A program made the translations under genes and the position numbers. A stretch of 64,000 bases of DNA from Streptomyces pacificus (GTDB lineage Bacteria; Actinomycetota; Actinomycetes; Streptomycetales; Streptomycetaceae), in NCBI RefSeq assembly GCF_011766325.1, contig NZ_BLLG01000014.1:62001-126000 (forward strand), given 5' to 3'. Each line of letters begins with the position of its first letter. Position 1 is the first letter of the stretch. Of this stretch, positions 26,375-34,550 are shown in pieces. A model generated the notes under the pieces. It did not search any database. It was given only the letters and a program-made list of their open reading frames with translations, and was not told where the DNA came from.

Positions 26375-27252
26375 CGGGCACCGTCCGGACCCGGCAGGAA
26401 GAACTGCCCGTACGGCACGGTCCACACGACCTCGTGCCCCAGGCGGTGACCGGTGTACCCGTCCTCGCCGTACGCCGTGCCGTGGTCGGAGCAGACGATC
26501 GCGAAGCAGCGCCGGCGGCTGCCGGCCGCGGCGAAGAGGCGGCCCATGTGCCGGTCGACGTACTCCAGCGCCGCTGCGTGACTCTCGCGCGAGTCGCCCG
26601 CCTCCCGCGTCGCCCCCGGGAGGTGGAACCAGTTGGGCTGGTGCAGGGCGGAGACGTTGACGAAGAGGAACAGGCGCTGCTCCGCGGGGAGCGCGGCGAC
26701 GACCTCCGCCGCCCTGTCGACCTGCGACTCGAAGGAGGTGGGGGAGGCCACCCCGAACGCCGGCTCCCAGTGGCTCTCCTGGAACAACCCCGGCAGCACG
26801 CTGCCGAGCGGCCCCTGCCGGTTGAAGAAACCGACACCGCCGATGCACACCGTCCGGTACCCGGCTGCGGCGAGCCCGGAGACCAGGTCCGGCGTGTCGT
26901 ACACGAACGTGCCGTCGGCGGTCGTCTCACTGCCCGCGAACCGCGCGGCGAACAGCCTCGGGTGCGGACCGGCCCCGGCGGGCGTCGGCAGGAAGCCGGC
27001 GAAGATCGCCTGATGGGAGGCCCAGGTGAAACTGCCCGGGGCGTGCCGCCGCTCCCAGCGGCCGCCCGGGAGACGACCTGCCAGATGCGGAATGCGGCCG
27101 GCGGCCGCCAGTTCCTGGGCGACGTCGAAGCGCAGGGTGTCGAGGGTGACGAGCAGCAGGTCGTCCCTGCCGACGACCCTGCCCATGTCCACCTGCGGCG
27201 GTCCTGTGGTCCGGCACGGGGCCCCGGCCGGGACCGTGGAGGGCTGAGTCAT
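26371..27252 (-). CDS. STM4013-family hydrolase (alkaline phosphatase/sulfatase fold)
   Basis: A 293-residue hydrolase of the sulfatase/phosphopentomutase superfamily. LLLVTLDTLRFDVAQE carries the metal-binding Asp and the Thr/Asp pair near the nucleophile, and CSDHGTAYGEDGYTGHRLGH carries the C-terminal metal ligands (DH, H). No sulfatase CxPxR motif is visible at the nucleophile, so phosphoesterase or phosphotransfer chemistry is more likely than sulfatase. ATG 27252 overlaps the stop of STM4014 (ATGA); an earlier in-frame ATG at 27291 lies inside that gene. It belongs to the conserved STM4011-4015 set. Confidence 0.87.
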   Translation of the reverse strand: MTQPSTVPAGAPCRTTGPPQVDMGRVVGRDDLLLVTLDTLRFDVAQELAAAGRIPHLAGRLPGGRWERRHAPGSFTWASHQAIFAGFLPTPAGAGPHPRLFAARFAGSETTADGTFVYDTPDLVSGLAAAGYRTVCIGGVGFFNRQGPLGSVLPGLFQESHWEPAFGVASPTSFESQVDRAAEVVAALPAEQRLFLFVNVSALHQPNWFHLPGATREAGDSRESHAAALEYVDRHMGRLFAAAGSRRRCFAIVCSDHGTAYGEDGYTGHRLGHEVVWTVPYGQFFLPGPDGAR

Positions 27253-28415
27253 GCCGGCCGGACCGGTCCGGCCGGGTGGGGCTTGGCGCATGCTGGTTCC
27301 TCATCGTGCGGTCGTACGGCGGCGGCGACCTGCGCCGCATAGGTGTCGAGTCCCTCGCTGCCGCTGCCCGGCAGTCCCGTGAGCCCCGGTAGCAGGTCGC
27401 CGAAGGCGTTGACCTCGCCGACGGCGAACCGGCGCCAGCCGGTGGCCGGCAGCAGGTCGACACCGACGCACAAGGTTCCGGGGAAGTGACCGGCGGCCCG
27501 CTCGCACGGGCCGAGCACATCGTCGCGCCAGCTGCGGCCGGCGGCCCGCACCGCGGACCTGGCCTCGGCCAGGTCCCCCCGCCGGCCGCCCAGATGGAGA
27601 TTGGTCAGCGGGGAGCGGCTGGTGCGTACGACGGCGTGGGTGGCCCGGCCCGCGACGACCACCACCCGCAGGTCGGCGGCCCGCCCGTGCTGGTCGGCTT
27701 TCGGCAGCCAGCGCTCGATGTGCAGACCGTCGGGCGCGAGGGCGTCCACGATGGCGGCGACCTCCCGCTCGGCGGTGTACCGGCGCAGCCTCAGCGAGTT
27801 GAACAGCCGTCCGTCCGGGGCCCGCTCCACCGAGGTCACCGCCAGGACGCGGCCGCCGCCCGCGGACTCCACGGCCAGGACGCCGGACGCCGAGGAACCG
27901 TGGGCGAGCTTGACGAACGCGCGGCGATAGCCCGGCTCGGCGAGCACGGCCCGCACATCGTCCCAGCCGCGAACCGCGGCCGCCCGGGCGCCTGCGGTGG
28001 GTGACGGCGGCACCGCCACACCGGCCTCCGTGAGCCGTTCGTGGCACAGTCTTTTGTCGAACAGCACGGCGATCTCCTCCGGATCGTCGAGCAGGTCGCC
28101 GCCGGCCGCCCGCACGGATTCCGCCACCCTCCGCACGACGGCCGTGAAGCGGGCGTACCAGCGGCCGGTGCCTTCGACCCTGGCCGGGTCCCCGACCCCG
28201 CGCAGCAGCAGGTCCACCTCCGGGTCCTCACCGGGCGAGTCGATCCGCACGGTCTCCCCGGCGGTGAAGCGGGCCCGGCCGCGCAGGACGTCCAGCCACG
28301 GCACCACGCGCGCCCCGGGCAGCCCCGCCGCGCGCAGGGCGCGCTGGAAGGAGGCGACCCGGCGGTTCCCCGGGACACCGACCACGGCGAAGCGCCGCGG
28401 CTCACCCGGCCTCAC
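27249..28415 (-). CDS. STM4014-family protein, ATP-grasp-like
   Basis: A 388-residue protein. The layout resembles ATP-grasp ligases: a small Rossmann-like N-domain (FAVVGVPGNRRVASFQRAL), a segment that defines a pre-ATP region (DDPEEIAVLFDKRLCHERL), a lysine-containing strand (RRAFVKLAHGSSASGVLAVE) and an acidic metal-binding stretch (FAVGEVNAFGDLLPG). ATP-grasp enzymes join a carboxylate to an amine or thiol. I recognise it as STM4014 by neighbourhood and features. GTG 28415 overlaps STM4015's stop by GTGA. Confidence 0.82.
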   Translation of the reverse strand: MRPGEPRRFAVVGVPGNRRVASFQRALRAAGLPGARVVPWLDVLRGRARFTAGETVRIDSPGEDPEVDLLLRGVGDPARVEGTGRWYARFTAVVRRVAESVRAAGGDLLDDPEEIAVLFDKRLCHERLTEAGVAVPPSPTAGARAAAVRGWDDVRAVLAEPGYRRAFVKLAHGSSASGVLAVESAGGGRVLAVTSVERAPDGRLFNSLRLRRYTAEREVAAIVDALAPDGLHIERWLPKADQHGRAADLRVVVVAGRATHAVVRTSRSPLTNLHLGGRRGDLAEARSAVRAAGRSWRDDVLGPCERAAGHFPGTLCVGVDLLPATGWRRFAVGEVNAFGDLLPGLTGLPGSGSEGLDTYAAQVAAAVRPHDEEPACAKPHPAGPVRPA

Positions 28416-29365
28416 TCGGCCACCGCCGTGAACCGGCCGCTGTCCATGTCGTCGTCCCACGGCTCCTGCACATCGTCGAGATCGACGGTGACTCCGGAGG
28501 GCTCCAGCGCGCGCCGTATGCGCCCGGCCAGCTGTGCGTCGATGAAGTGGTGGTGCAGATCGAGCTCCCTGAGGTGGGTGAGGGGCTGCCCGTCGAGCAG
28601 CGCCGCCGCGCCCTGGTCGCCCAGGGTGCCCATCGACAGGTCCAGCACCTCCAGCCGGGCGACGACGGGAGCCGCCGCAAGAGCCGCCGCGATCTCGTCC
28701 TGGATCTCGCTGTTGCGCAGGGCCAGGCGACGCAGCCGGGGAAGCCTGGTGCCGGCGAGGAAGGGTCCCAGGTCGGCGAGTTCGGCGTCTCCGCCGTAGC
28801 CGGAGGTACCGAGCCAGAGGTCGAGGCGCTCCAGTGACGGCAGTTCGCAGGCGGCGACGCCGCGCACCACCTCGGCCGGCAGGCCACCGCTCTCGATGAC
28901 CAGGCTCCGCAGCCGGTCGTGCCGGGCTGCTCCGAACGCCAGGCCCATGCCGCCCCGCACCCCGAACTCCTCGAGTTCCGGGAAGCCGTCGAGCAGCGGC
29001 GTGACATCGCCCTGGTTGATCCAGGAGATCTCGCACTCCTCGAAGGTGATGTCGCCGACGAACAGCGCCCGCAGCTCCGGCAGCCGGTCGCGGGAGCCGA
29101 GCAGCGCGGAGACCACCTTGTCGGGACCGCTGTCGTACACCTCGCTCCAGGCGCCCACGATCAGCGACCGGACCTTCGCGAGGTCCACGGCGGCGGCGAA
29201 GCGCGCGAAGGCGTCCTCCCACGCCTCGTCGCTCTCGTACGCCTCGACGGTGATGCGCCAGGCGACGGACGCCGGGTCCGGCAGCTCGCCGCCCATCGCG
29301 TCGGCGTCGGGGAAGTCGAACGCGGGCAGGCCGTGCAGCGCCTGCAGATGGCTCCCGATGGTCAT
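28412..29365 (-). CDS. STM4015-family leucine-rich-repeat-like protein
   Basis: A 317-residue acidic protein. The middle and C-terminal parts are leucine-rich repeats of about 24-28 residues (for example LRSLVIESGGL, LERLDLWLGTS, LRRLALRNSEI, LEVLDLSMGTL, LRELDLHHHFI). Such folds bind proteins, so it may present a substrate to, or assemble, the four enzymes encoded downstream. ATG 29365 begins MTIGSHLQALHGLPAF, the start I recall for the family. It is the first gene of the operon; a 445-base region precedes it. Confidence 0.85.
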   Translation of the reverse strand: MTIGSHLQALHGLPAFDFPDADAMGGELPDPASVAWRITVEAYESDEAWEDAFARFAAAVDLAKVRSLIVGAWSEVYDSGPDKVVSALLGSRDRLPELRALFVGDITFEECEISWINQGDVTPLLDGFPELEEFGVRGGMGLAFGAARHDRLRSLVIESGGLPAEVVRGVAACELPSLERLDLWLGTSGYGGDAELADLGPFLAGTRLPRLRRLALRNSEIQDEIAAALAAAPVVARLEVLDLSMGTLGDQGAAALLDGQPLTHLRELDLHHHFIDAQLAGRIRRALEPSGVTVDLDDVQEPWDDDMDSGRFTAVAE

Positions 29366-29810
29366 GACGATGCTCCAGACAGCGGACGGGCGATGAGCGG
29401 CTGATGTGCGAGCAGTTCTACCAAGCGCCACTGACACCGCCCGTCCCGGGGCGGCCGGACGCCTCCCGCCGGCCGCACGCGATCGCGCCGGGCAGGCAGG
29501 GGCGGCGACCTCCCGCTCCGATCCGCCGGTGGCCCGGCGCGGCTGCCTTTCCGCCGCCCAGCTGCGTCCCGGCGCCCGAGGTGCGCTCCGCACGCACGGC
29601 CGGTCGTGCTCCGGTCCCGTCGGGGCCGGTAGATCCGCCCTTGGCCCGGCGCGGCTCCACCCGGCCGGAACGGCCGCCGGTCGGACAGCGGTCCAGCGGA
29701 CGGCCCGGGGGTCCCCGGCTTCCGAGCCGGTGCCCCGGCCGATGTCAGACCCTGCCCCTAGCGTCGATCACAGCCCGGCGCACCAGGTGCCGGCGGTCCA
29801 GGGGAGAGCC
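29366..29810. other. Divergent intergenic region upstream of the STM4015 operon
   Basis: About 445 GC-rich bases between the STM4015 operon and a divergent two-gene unit. GGCCCGGCGCGGCT occurs twice (near 29532 and 29642). Both promoters should lie here; none was clear enough to place. No gene is supported. Confidence 0.4.
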
Positions 29811-30137
29811 ATGTACCGGCAGGGAGACGTGCTGATCGTGCCCGTGGTGGAGGACGCCGTCCCCGCCCGTGCCGAGGAGGCGCAGGGAGAGCCGAGGGAC
29901 GGCCGCGGGCGGCTGGTGCTCGCTCTCGGCGAGGTCACGGGGCACGCCCACGCGGTGACGGGACCGGGGCGGCTCTTTCGCGACGAGGGCCCCGCCGGGC
30001 CGATGCTTCTGCACCTTCCCCAGGGCGGCCGGGTGATGCACGAGGAGCACGCCCCGATACCGCTGCCGAAGGGGTGGTACCGGGTGGTGCGCCAGCGGGA
30101 GTACCTCCCGGGCGCGGTGCGGATCGTCGCGGACTGA
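29811..30137 (+). CDS. Small conserved protein partnering DUF6745
   Basis: A 108-residue protein with no membrane segment. Conserved-looking features are RQGDVLIVPV at the start, LALGEVTGHAHAV in the middle, and MHEEHAPIPLPKGWYRVVRQREY near the end, a beta-rich pattern with several histidines that could bind metal. GGGGAGAGCC precedes ATG 29811. I recall this protein type next to DUF6745 genes, as here (150 nt upstream). Function unknown. Confidence 0.75.
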   Translation: MYRQGDVLIVPVVEDAVPARAEEAQGEPRDGRGRLVLALGEVTGHAHAVTGPGRLFRDEGPAGPMLLHLPQGGRVMHEEHAPIPLPKGWYRVVRQREYLPGAVRIVAD

Positions 30138-30287
30138 GCGCCGGCAGCGGCCTCCCGGCCCTCCTGCGGCAGGGCCGGCGGGCGGGCGCGGCAGTACGAG
30201 AGGAAGGGCGGCGCGGCGCGGCACAGGGCACGGTGCGGCGCAGGGCTCCGCAGGGCGGGAACAGGTTTCGGGAGAACGGGGCTTCGG

Positions 30288-31322
30288 ATGCATCGCATGG
30301 ACACGTGGCGGGCAGTGGCCGCGGCGACGGGCCCGGCCGACCGGGCGGCCGCGCAGGACGCGGTCAGGCTCGCCTATCGCACGGCCGGGCTCGCGGAGCC
30401 CGGGCGCTTCGTATGGGTGGGATCGCCCAGGGCGGCCGTGACGGCGGTGCGGTCGCTCCGGGACGCGGGCCGCTCGGTGCGGGACGAGGTCAGGACGGTG
30501 CCCTGGGCCGGGGAGAGGCGACGGGTGCACGACGCCCTCGGGCCGGCGGGCTGGACGGAACTCTGGGGCAGGACCGGGGCGCAGCTGTGGGACAGCACGC
30601 ACGCGCTCGCGGAGCGGATACGGACGGGAGTGGCCGACGCCCTCGCGGCGGACGCCGCCCGTACCGGAGACGACTCCGACGCCGCGGACGCCGAGCGGAA
30701 GGCGGTGCGGATGGTCCTGCTGGACGCGGTGCCGGGCCAGCACGACGCCGCCTGGCTCGCCGCTTTCGACGGGCGCAGCGACCGGCTCGCCGGCCTGGCC
30801 GGGGTGGCCCGGCACGCCGGCTGGTGGTGGCCCTTCGAGAAGGTGGTGGTGCTCTGCGAGCGGCCCGTGGAACTGCACCGCGACGAGGCAGGCCGGCTCG
30901 ACCGCGGTGACGGCCCGGCGCTCGCGTTCCCGGACGGCTTCGCGCTCCACGCCTGGCGCGGAATGGCCGTGACGGCCGAGTTCCTGTCCGGACTGGTGTC
31001 CCTCACCCCGGAGCGCATACGCACCGAGGAGAACGCCGAACTGCGCCGGGTGATGCTGGAGTTCTATGGCTACGACCGCTATCTGGCCGAGTCGGGGGCA
31101 CGGCCCGTGCACCGGGACGAGACCGGCGTCCTGTGGTGCATCCCGCTGGCCGGCGACGAGGACGTGACGATGGTCGAAGTGGTCAACTCCACGCCCGAGC
31201 CCGACGGTACGTCCAAGACCTACTGGCTGAGGGTGCCGCCCGCGACCCGGACCGCGAAGGAGGGAGTCGCATGGACCTTCGGACTGGACGCCGAGGCGTA
31301 CGCCCCGCTGCGTCAGACCTGA
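30288..31322 (+). CDS. DUF6745-family protein
   Basis: A 344-residue soluble protein of unknown function. The C-terminal half holds what I recognise as DUF6745: HAGWWWPFEKVVVLCERPVE, GDGPALAFPDGFALHAWRG and ERIRTEENAELRRVMLEFYG, ending in a Trp/Tyr-rich beta section. The first 150 residues are an Ala/Arg-rich helical region. ATG 30288 is used; ATG 30297 is also possible. It follows the small histidine-rich partner gene, and its stop overlaps the convergent PfkB kinase gene by 10 nt. A link to the neighbouring STM401x set is possible but unproven. Confidence 0.8.
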   Translation: MHRMDTWRAVAAATGPADRAAAQDAVRLAYRTAGLAEPGRFVWVGSPRAAVTAVRSLRDAGRSVRDEVRTVPWAGERRRVHDALGPAGWTELWGRTGAQLWDSTHALAERIRTGVADALAADAARTGDDSDAADAERKAVRMVLLDAVPGQHDAAWLAAFDGRSDRLAGLAGVARHAGWWWPFEKVVVLCERPVELHRDEAGRLDRGDGPALAFPDGFALHAWRGMAVTAEFLSGLVSLTPERIRTEENAELRRVMLEFYGYDRYLAESGARPVHRDETGVLWCIPLAGDEDVTMVEVVNSTPEPDGTSKTYWLRVPPATRTAKEGVAWTFGLDAEAYAPLRQT

Positions 31323-32230
31323 GCGGACGCCAGTGCCTCCCGGCCGATCATTGCCGAACCGCCCTGCCCCGTGCAGGCGTAGGCACCGGCCACCGCACCC
31401 AGCCGGGCGCAGTCCTCCACCCTGCGGCCCGCCAGCCGGCCGTAGAGGAAGCCGGAGACGTACGCGTCGCCCGCGCCGTTGGAGTCCACCACGGGTGCGG
31501 GCGGCACCGTCGCCGCTATCGGGCGGGGGGTGCGGCCACCGTCACGGGTCATCAGATACGAGCCTCCCGCTCCGGCCGTGGCGACCACCACCTCGGCGCG
31601 GCCCTCGCGCAGGATCTCGCGCATCACCGACGCGATCCGCTCGCCGGCCCCGGCCGCGCTCAGGAACACCACGTCGGAGCGGAGGGCGAAGTCCCGGTGG
31701 TGGTCCTCCACTCCGTCCCAGTCGTGGAGATCGGTCGACACGGGCACCCCGAGTTCCGCGATGTCGTCGTACAGGAAGCGGGCGAAGTCCGTGATCGACA
31801 GGTGGATGTGGCGGGCCCGCCGCAGATGGTCGAGGTAGAAGCCGCGCGGCATCCGCAGATCGCCCGGGTCGCGGGCGTCGTAGAACGACATCCTGCGGCC
31901 CGTGCCGTCGACGAGGTTCACCGCACGCCTCGTTCCGGTGGGGGAGACGAGATACGCGAAGTCCACGCCGCCGTCCGCCAGCCGCTCCCGGACCCGGCGG
32001 CCCGGCAGATCGTCGCCGATGAAGTCCAGGAAGGTCACACCCAGTCCGAGTGCCCGGCACCCCAGTGCCACGTTGCCGCCGGTGTGGCCCACCCACTCAC
32101 GGATCGGCGGCACCCCGACGGAGTCCGCCAGCGGTACCGGGAGGGATTCGACCCGCACCACCGTGTCGACCCCGCTTCCGCCGACCACGAGTACATCGAG
32201 GGTGGACTGCTCCGTGCTCTGTGTCGACAA
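31313..32230 (-). CDS. PfkB-family sugar kinase
   Basis: A 305-residue ribokinase-like kinase. GHTGGNVALGCRALG is the first PfkB signature and SNGAGDAYVSGFLYGRLAG the second, with the catalytic Asp in GAGD. It phosphorylates a sugar or nucleoside hydroxyl; the substrate is not evident. TTG 32230 is chosen because GGAGAGGAAG sits just upstream and it gives a normal N-terminus (MSTQSTEQSTLDVLVVGGSG). The frame continues 315 nt further upstream without a ribosome site. Confidence 0.88.
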   Translation of the reverse strand: MSTQSTEQSTLDVLVVGGSGVDTVVRVESLPVPLADSVGVPPIREWVGHTGGNVALGCRALGLGVTFLDFIGDDLPGRRVRERLADGGVDFAYLVSPTGTRRAVNLVDGTGRRMSFYDARDPGDLRMPRGFYLDHLRRARHIHLSITDFARFLYDDIAELGVPVSTDLHDWDGVEDHHRDFALRSDVVFLSAAGAGERIASVMREILREGRAEVVVATAGAGGSYLMTRDGGRTPRPIAATVPPAPVVDSNGAGDAYVSGFLYGRLAGRRVEDCARLGAVAGAYACTGQGGSAMIGREALASAQV

Positions 32231-32340
32231 GGTCTTCCTCTCCGCGTGCCTGTCCGTGCGCCAAGCACTCTGCCGTGTCAGCGCCGCGCGGTCGAGTCCC
32301 GGTTCGCGGGCGAGCGCCTCTTCTGCTTCCGCCCACTCCG

Positions 32341-32548
32341 TCGTGGCGGAAGCGTGCGACCGGTGGCGGGCCGGCAAGGAACTGGCCGACCGGTTCATCG
32401 CCGGCTTCGCCGACCTCGGCACCCGGACCGGGGAGGCACCCCCCGGGGGATACTCGTGGCGCAGGCCGGCGCCTATGCGCGGCACTGCGGCCATGCCGAC
32501 CTCCTGCGCGAGCGGATCGACGGCCGAGTGGGCCACCGAACACACGCT
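32341..32548 (+). pseudogene. Remnant of a DinB/DUF664-family protein
   Basis: Plus-strand sequence encodes GILVAQAGAYARHCGHADLL followed by RERIDGRVG, which closely resembles the C-terminal metal-binding helix of DinB/DUF664 proteins (usual form ARHxGHADLLRExIDG). A helical stretch (ACDRWRAGKELADRFIAGF) lies just upstream in another frame, so a frameshift separates the parts. No start, no N-terminal half and no ribosome site were found. Intact proteins of this family are about 170 residues and often act with mycothiol. Confidence 0.55.
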
Positions 32549-32597
32549 GAGCCGGCGATCCGGGCAGGGGACAAGCCGCCCGCCCGGTCGGCGACCC

Positions 32598-33800
32598 TCA
32601 GAGCTCCCTCGCGGGCGCCTGCACGCGCGTGGCGAGTTCCAGCAGGCGCCGGTCGGCTGCGTGTCCGGCGACGACGGCCAGTCCTACGGGAAGTCCGCCC
32701 ACCCTCATCCGGGGCAGCACAAGACAGGGCAGGCCGGCGCTGCTCGCCAGGCAGGTGAGGCGGAACGCGGCGTCGCGGAGCGCCGCCTTCCGCTCGGGGG
32801 CCGCGTCTGCCGGCGGCGCAGGGCCTCCCGCGGCGGGGAGCAGCAGCACGGTGTCGTCGCGCAGGGCCGAACGCACGGCCCGGCCCGCGCGGTGCACCAC
32901 CTCCTCCGCGGCCGCCCGGCGCTCCGCGGTGACCTCCGAGGCACGGGCGAAGCGGGCCGCAATACCGGGGCCGAGCGCACCGGGATGGGCCCGAACCCAG
33001 GCGCCGTCGCTCTCCCAGACCTCGGCGCCCTGGGCGGTCGCGAACGCGGCCCCGAGGACCCCGGGGTCGGCGCCCGGGGAGGGCACCCGCGCGAGGCGGA
33101 GACCGGCGCGCGCCGCCAGGTCCGCGGCCGCCTCGGCGAACGTGTCGCGCACCTCGGGCTCGGCGAGGGCGACGAGATCGTCCGCCACCAGGGCCGTGCG
33201 GAACGGTGGCGCGGCTTCGGCCGCCCCGGCCTCCGGCAGCAGGACGTCGCCGAGGCGCGCCAGCGGCCCGGGGTCGCGCGCCAGCCAGGCGACGGTGTCG
33301 AACGACGGCGCCAGCGGCAGCATTCCGGTGACGGGGACGAGACCGTGCGTGGGCCGCAGCCCGTACAGCCCGCAGTAGGAGGCGGGCACCCTGATCGAGC
33401 CGGCCGTGTCGCTTCCGAGGCCCGCGTCGGCCTCGCCGAGCGCGACGGCCGAGGCAGGCCCGCTCGACGAGCCGCCGGGCACCCGGCCGGGCGCGGCCGG
33501 GTTGGGCGGTGTGCCGTAGTGGGCGTTCGTCCCGTTGAGGCTGTAGGCGAACTCATCCGTCTGCGCGATCCCGGCCACGTCGGCACCGGCGTCCAGCAGG
33601 GCGGCCACCGCCCAGGAGTGCGACGGCTGCGGTTCGGCCTCCGCCAGCCGGGCCGGATTGCCGGCGCCGATCCGGTGCCCCGCGACGGCGTGGATGTCCT
33701 TCACCGCCAGGCGCACCCCCCGCAACCTCCCGGTAGCGGACCCCGCCACCAGGGGGTTGCCGCGCTCACGCCACACCGCCGTGTCGTCCGCCGACCGCAT
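32598..33800 (-). CDS. Amidase-signature family hydrolase
   Basis: A 400-residue amidase-signature enzyme. The Ser-cisSer-Lys triad is visible: Lys34 in LAVKDIHAV, cis-Ser near 111 in GGSSSGPASA, and nucleophile Ser135 in DTAGSIRVPAS. It hydrolyses a carboxamide or related bond; it could equally be a GatA-like or indoleacetamide-type enzyme, but at 400 residues it is short for GatA (about 480). AGGAGG lies 6 nt before ATG 33800. It stands alone; the next upstream gene is 750 nt away. Confidence 0.88.
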   Translation of the reverse strand: MRSADDTAVWRERGNPLVAGSATGRLRGVRLAVKDIHAVAGHRIGAGNPARLAEAEPQPSHSWAVAALLDAGADVAGIAQTDEFAYSLNGTNAHYGTPPNPAAPGRVPGGSSSGPASAVALGEADAGLGSDTAGSIRVPASYCGLYGLRPTHGLVPVTGMLPLAPSFDTVAWLARDPGPLARLGDVLLPEAGAAEAAPPFRTALVADDLVALAEPEVRDTFAEAAADLAARAGLRLARVPSPGADPGVLGAAFATAQGAEVWESDGAWVRAHPGALGPGIAARFARASEVTAERRAAAEEVVHRAGRAVRSALRDDTVLLLPAAGGPAPPADAAPERKAALRDAAFRLTCLASSAGLPCLVLPRMRVGGLPVGLAVVAGHAADRRLLELATRVQAPAREL

Positions 33801-34550
33801 CGGCAACCTCCTGGTCTCCGGTCGAGCTGCTCGCGGACGCCGCCGCGGCGGCGCTGCCCATGTCCGGGCCGCGGCGGCGCTGCCCATGTCCGGGTCGTCG
33901 CCGCGGCGCGCGGGGTGTGGCGGACCCGTCGGCGGGGCGGCGCCTGCGGCCGCGCAGGGGGCAGGCTACCGGGACGGCCGCCGGTCCGTTGCCGCTCCGC
34001 GGTCGGGCCCGGGCTTCTGCCGCGCGGCGCGACCGCCGATGGTGTCCTGCCGGTGTGGCGACGCGGCCGGATCGGGCGGGCAGCCCGCCTCAGCGGGCCG
34101 CTTTGCCGGGGGCCGCCTCCGCGGAGGTCATCACGGACCTCGAACCGGAACGTGGAGCGCTCGGCCCCCTCCCCCTTGCGGGGCAGCCGTTTCACCGCGG
34201 TCGCGATCGCGGTCGCGCGACATCCCCGTGCTTGCGGGAGCAGATCGTGGTGCGAGGCCCGCTTCGAGACGACCCGGCCGCCGGGTGCCGCCGGGGGCCC
34301 GGGCACGGGCTGGGAGCCTCGGCGCGATCCGTCGGCGGGTGCGGACCGCGGCACGCGGGGATCGGCCGGACGTGTGCGCCGCGGCGTCCGGAACGAACCG
34401 GTCGGTACGGTCCGGGCCCGCCGTCCGGCATTTTTTCCGGATCCCGCTCGTTGCGGTTGCCGTGGGACGCGCGTGGTCCCGGTGCCCTCGCCCGGCGTCC
34501 CGCACATATCCACCGATAATGGAATTGACCGGAGATCTCAGGAGGTCCCC
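33801..34550. other. Intergenic region between the amidase and the MBL-fold gene
   Basis: About 750 bases of divergent spacer. It includes an exact tandem 26-mer (separate entry) and a pseudo-palindromic stretch of CGCGGTCGCGATCGCGGTCGCG near 34196. An 11-codon frame starting at ATG 34519 ends in a TGA overlapping the TTG of the next gene. No larger gene is supported. Confidence 0.45.
33843..33894. repeat. Exact tandem duplication of a 26-bp unit
   Basis: Two adjacent identical 26-base copies beginning CCGCGGCGGCGCTGCCCATG, upstream of the amidase start at 33800. A recent local duplication is likely; it may change amidase promoter spacing. Confidence 0.9.
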
